Source of the DNA: an uncultured Bacilli bacterium
Lineage (GTDB): Bacteria; Bacillota_I; Bacilli_A; RF39; UBA660
Direction: 5' to 3'
Length of the DNA stretch: 64,000 nt
Assembly: GCA_947629655.1 (NCBI GenBank)
Contig: CANREL010000001.1
Coordinates: 186,001-250,000 of the forward strand
A model generated the notes under the pieces. It did not search any database, was not told the DNA's origin, and saw only the letters and a program-made list of their open reading frames with translations. Within the stretch, counting starts at the first letter, position 1; each line of letters starts with the position of its first letter. The translations under genes and the position numbers were made by a program. Of the stretch, positions 61,964 through 64,000 are shown piece after piece.

Positions 61964-63208
61964 ATGAACGATAAAACGAAAAAAAATAAAACAGTATCCT
62001 TATTGATTATCTTTTTAGCTATTGTGTTGATAGTAGTTGGAGCAATAATGCAGATTACTAATAAAGATGAAAAAGATAAAGATAATAAAGATGAAGAACA
62101 AGAGACAGTTTCGGAAGACGATAAAGAAGATAGTGCAACGAAAGAGACACTAGTTGATAGTACAAGCCCAGTTGTTGGTAAACAATATGAAGAAGGATAT
62201 GATGGTTATACCATAAATAAAGTTGATAATGACTACTATTTGATGCGTAACCAAAAAGAAATAACCAAGTTGAACAAAAAAGATAAGATAAAGATATATA
62301 AAGATGAGAGTGATGAAAAGAGTAAGTATATTGCTGTTACTATTTACAATGATGAATTCTCTTTTGGTCAAGTTTGGGAAGATAATGAATATGCCATTGG
62401 AATGTATTTTGCTACTGAGAACAACAATCCTGTAGTAACTAGTGTTTTGTATAGTACAAGTAATGGTCGTAGTGCCAATTTCGATGGAATTGTCGTTTCT
62501 ATTAAGATAGGAATAGATGAAAAAGTTTCCGATGAATATTATGCTTTAAGTTCTGATGATGGTTTGAATTTAATCTGTGTCAGTGATTTTAAGGTTATCA
62601 AAGGAGATTATTCAATCGTCGGTGATGATAAGCGACTTTCTGTTGATGAGCCAATATTTGCTTCTAGTAAAGACTTTATTGTCGCTTATAAAATTGTCAA
62701 TGAAAATATAAAATATGGATTGGTTGATTATAATGGAAAAATATTAATAGACTTCGTATATGATGATTTAGTTACATTTTACAGTAATGAAAAAATTTTA
62801 CTTGCTAAGAAAAATGGTAAATTTGGTGCAATTGACTTAAATGGTAAGACAATAATTAATTTTGAATATGATGGAATTGATTACGAAAATGGAAATTATG
62901 CCATTTTAAAAGGTAATAAATTAGGGGTTTTAGATAAAAATGGTAAAGAAATTGTTCCTGCTAAAATAGAAGTAGCAAATAAAAAATTTTCTTTGAAATT
63001 GTGTTGTGGAAATAATAATTCCTATGGAATAGTAAAAAATGATGATAAAGAGTTAGTTGTCGCTTATCTCGATAATAATAAGAAGAGAAAACAAGCTGAT
63101 AATGATGATTATGAATATCAATATAGTTATTTAGTCGTTACTAAAAATGGTCAATATAGTACCCATGACAATTATGGCAACTACAATGATGATGATTGGT
63201 ATTCTTAA
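61964..63208 (+). CDS. Membrane-anchored WG-repeat protein
   Basis: 414 residues: transmembrane helix (about 10-28), a Lys/Asp/Glu-rich linker, an unrecognised domain, then WG/KWG-type repeats such as YGLVDYNGKILIDFVYD, FGAIDLNGKTIINFEYD and LGVLDKNGKEIVPAKIE (about 245-335). WG repeats form beta structures of unknown binding role. GGAGTGAG precedes the start. It separates recO from era, so the Bacillus gene order is interrupted here. Confidence 0.8.
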   Translation: MNDKTKKNKTVSLLIIFLAIVLIVVGAIMQITNKDEKDKDNKDEEQETVSEDDKEDSATKETLVDSTSPVVGKQYEEGYDGYTINKVDNDYYLMRNQKEITKLNKKDKIKIYKDESDEKSKYIAVTIYNDEFSFGQVWEDNEYAIGMYFATENNNPVVTSVLYSTSNGRSANFDGIVVSIKIGIDEKVSDEYYALSSDDGLNLICVSDFKVIKGDYSIVGDDKRLSVDEPIFASSKDFIVAYKIVNENIKYGLVDYNGKILIDFVYDDLVTFYSNEKILLAKKNGKFGAIDLNGKTIINFEYDGIDYENGNYAILKGNKLGVLDKNGKEIVPAKIEVANKKFSLKLCCGNNNSYGIVKNDDKELVVAYLDNNKKRKQADNDDYEYQYSYLVVTKNGQYSTHDNYGNYNDDDWYS

Positions 63209-63222
63209 TATCATGAATTTTT

Positions 63223-63253
63223 AGAGAGTATTTAAATATACTTTCTTTTTTTT
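63223..63253 (+). terminator. Terminator of the WG-repeat gene
   Basis: Imperfect hairpin agagagtat...atactttct followed by eight T. Confidence 0.7.
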
Positions 63254-63351
63254 GTTAAAATTTATATAATTAAAGAGGAAAAAAATAAAAAATAATTAAT
63301 AATATGAATAAATAATAATTTTTATCATCAATATTAATATAGGTGATAAAA

Positions 63352-63489
63352 ATGGATAGCAAAAAAATAATTTGGAACTTATTTAAAAAGACAGGAGATA
63401 TCAAGTATTATTTAATGGCTAAAAAATTAGAAGGTGAACAAGATGCCACAGATCAAGAAAATAGAGGGAATAGTAATAGGGGATACTAA
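63352..63489 (+). CDS. yqzL: YqzL family small protein
   Basis: 45 residues: MDSKKIIWNLFKKTGDIKYY has the WxLFxxTGxxxxY pattern of YqzL, a tiny protein usually encoded just before recO. AGGTGAT lies at 63341-63347. It overlaps recO by 47 bases. Function unknown. Too short for ordinary ORF cut-offs. Confidence 0.8.
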   Translation: MDSKKIIWNLFKKTGDIKYYLMAKKLEGEQDATDQENRGNSNRGY

Positions 63490-64000
63490 CTATAGTGAAT
63501 CTAGTAAGGTTCTTAATGTTTTGACAAAAGAATATGGCATAATTGGTATTATGTCCAAAGGATGCCGACGTGTTAAAAGTAATTTGCGAACAGTTAGTAA
63601 TAAACTCATTTATGGAGATTTCAATGTCTATTATAAAGAGAATGGATTATCGACATTAATAAGTGTCGATTTAAAGAGATATTTTAAAAATATCATGACC
63701 GATATCATCAAAATTAGTTATGCCACATACTTAATTGAATTGACAAATCAAACTTATAAACAAAATCCAACTGTTGATATATATAATCTATTAATAGATG
63801 GTTTAAACAAAATTGAAGATGGTTTTGATCCCTTAATCATAACTAATATCTTAGAAATAAAGTATCTCGATTACTTGGGAATCGGTATTAATGTCGATGG
63901 ATGTAACATCTGTGGTAATACTACTGACATAATAACTTTTAGTAGCAAGAGTGGTGGTTTCATCTGTAAAGATTGCTACACCAATGAAAAAATAGTCAGT
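63443..64000 (+). CDS. recO: DNA repair protein RecO, N-terminal part (truncated by window edge)
   Basis: 186 codons run to the last base. An OB-fold N-terminus (IEGIVIGDTNYSESSKVLNVLTKEYGIIGIMSKGCRR) is followed by a helical domain and the zinc finger CNICGN ... CKDCY. RecO loads RecA with RecR in recombinational repair. AGAAGGTG within yqzL serves as its binding site. Confidence 0.93.
   Translation, partial: MPQIKKIEGIVIGDTNYSESSKVLNVLTKEYGIIGIMSKGCRRVKSNLRTVSNKLIYGDFNVYYKENGLSTLISVDLKRYFKNIMTDIIKISYATYLIELTNQTYKQNPTVDIYNLLIDGLNKIEDGFDPLIITNILEIKYLDYLGIGINVDGCNICGNTTDIITFSSKSGGFICKDCYTNEKIVS

Noticed and set aside
1-64000. Mycoplasma-type code with TGA as Trp
   Set aside because: TGA ends many well-defined genes (for example at 3053 and 16442) and Trp is coded by TGG.
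1-64000. tRNA, rRNA, prophage or transposon remnants
   Set aside because: Intergenic gaps are too short for rRNA, no cloverleaf-like or integrase/transposase sequences were seen, and base composition is even throughout.

Overview
The window is a low-GC chromosomal segment, densely coded and using the standard bacterial code (TGA ends many genes; TGG codes for Trp). Gene content points to an uncultured anaerobic, spore-forming Firmicute of the Bacilli/Erysipelotrichia-Mollicutes side, comparable to RF39-type gut lineages. The evidence is gpr-spoIIP, a gerAA-AC-AB operon, yqfC-yqfD, fermentative adhE, rubrerythrin, superoxide reductase, and Bacillus-like order in rpsU-yqeY-yqfC-yqfD-ybeY-dgkA-cdd-era-yqzL-recO. 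The taxonomic placement is inference. I saw no rRNA, tRNA, CRISPR array, prophage or insertion sequence. No gene-free stretch exceeds 300 bases once starts are corrected.

Layout. 1-1.8 kb: gpr (5' truncated), spoIIP and a small membrane protein. 1.9-8.7 kb: a same-strand island of unrecognised membrane-anchored proteins. Three begin with a cytoplasmic zinc ribbon, then a transmembrane helix, then an outer domain (HExxH peptidase, thioredoxin-like, or unknown), and one is an HtrA-like protein without His and Asp of the triad. This is the best candidate for an undescribed envelope system. 9-13 kb: PHP phosphoesterase and the spore-germinant receptor operon on the minus strand. 13-25 kb: RlmCD-type methyltransferase, HD proteins, GH25 lysozyme-like protein, rubrerythrin, an ABC exporter behind a leader-peptide/terminator attenuator, a YfcE-like phosphodiesterase and folD. 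25-28 kb: a membrane-anchored, catalytically dead relative of phosphoglycerate mutase with DUF308, YtxG-like and YtxH-like proteins. 28-34 kb: YggS, AdhE and unknowns.

33.7-38 kb: infC-rpmI-rplT behind a textbook attenuator, then rpsB-tsf and gmk. infC appears to start at ATA. L20 and S2 both carry the same charged linker plus Rho_N/SAP-like C-terminal domain. 38-44 kb: Ig-like surface protein, a two-component system, a large coiled-coil protein and a ZnuA-like lipoprotein without metal-binding histidines. 44-46.5 kb: rnc and a J2-like RNase J.

47.4-56 kb: a full NAD locus (pncA, pncB, ADP-ribose-type NUDIX, nadE, nadD, ADP-ribosylglycohydrolase, pncC, nrtR, nadK). Two promoters in it share TGTTAWTAACA fused to the -10 box, a likely NrtR operator. 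56-64 kb: the rpsU-to-recO block, including an active cytidine deaminase followed by a paralog that has lost its zinc cysteines.

A theme across the window is retention of enzyme folds after loss of catalytic residues, often with an added membrane anchor.
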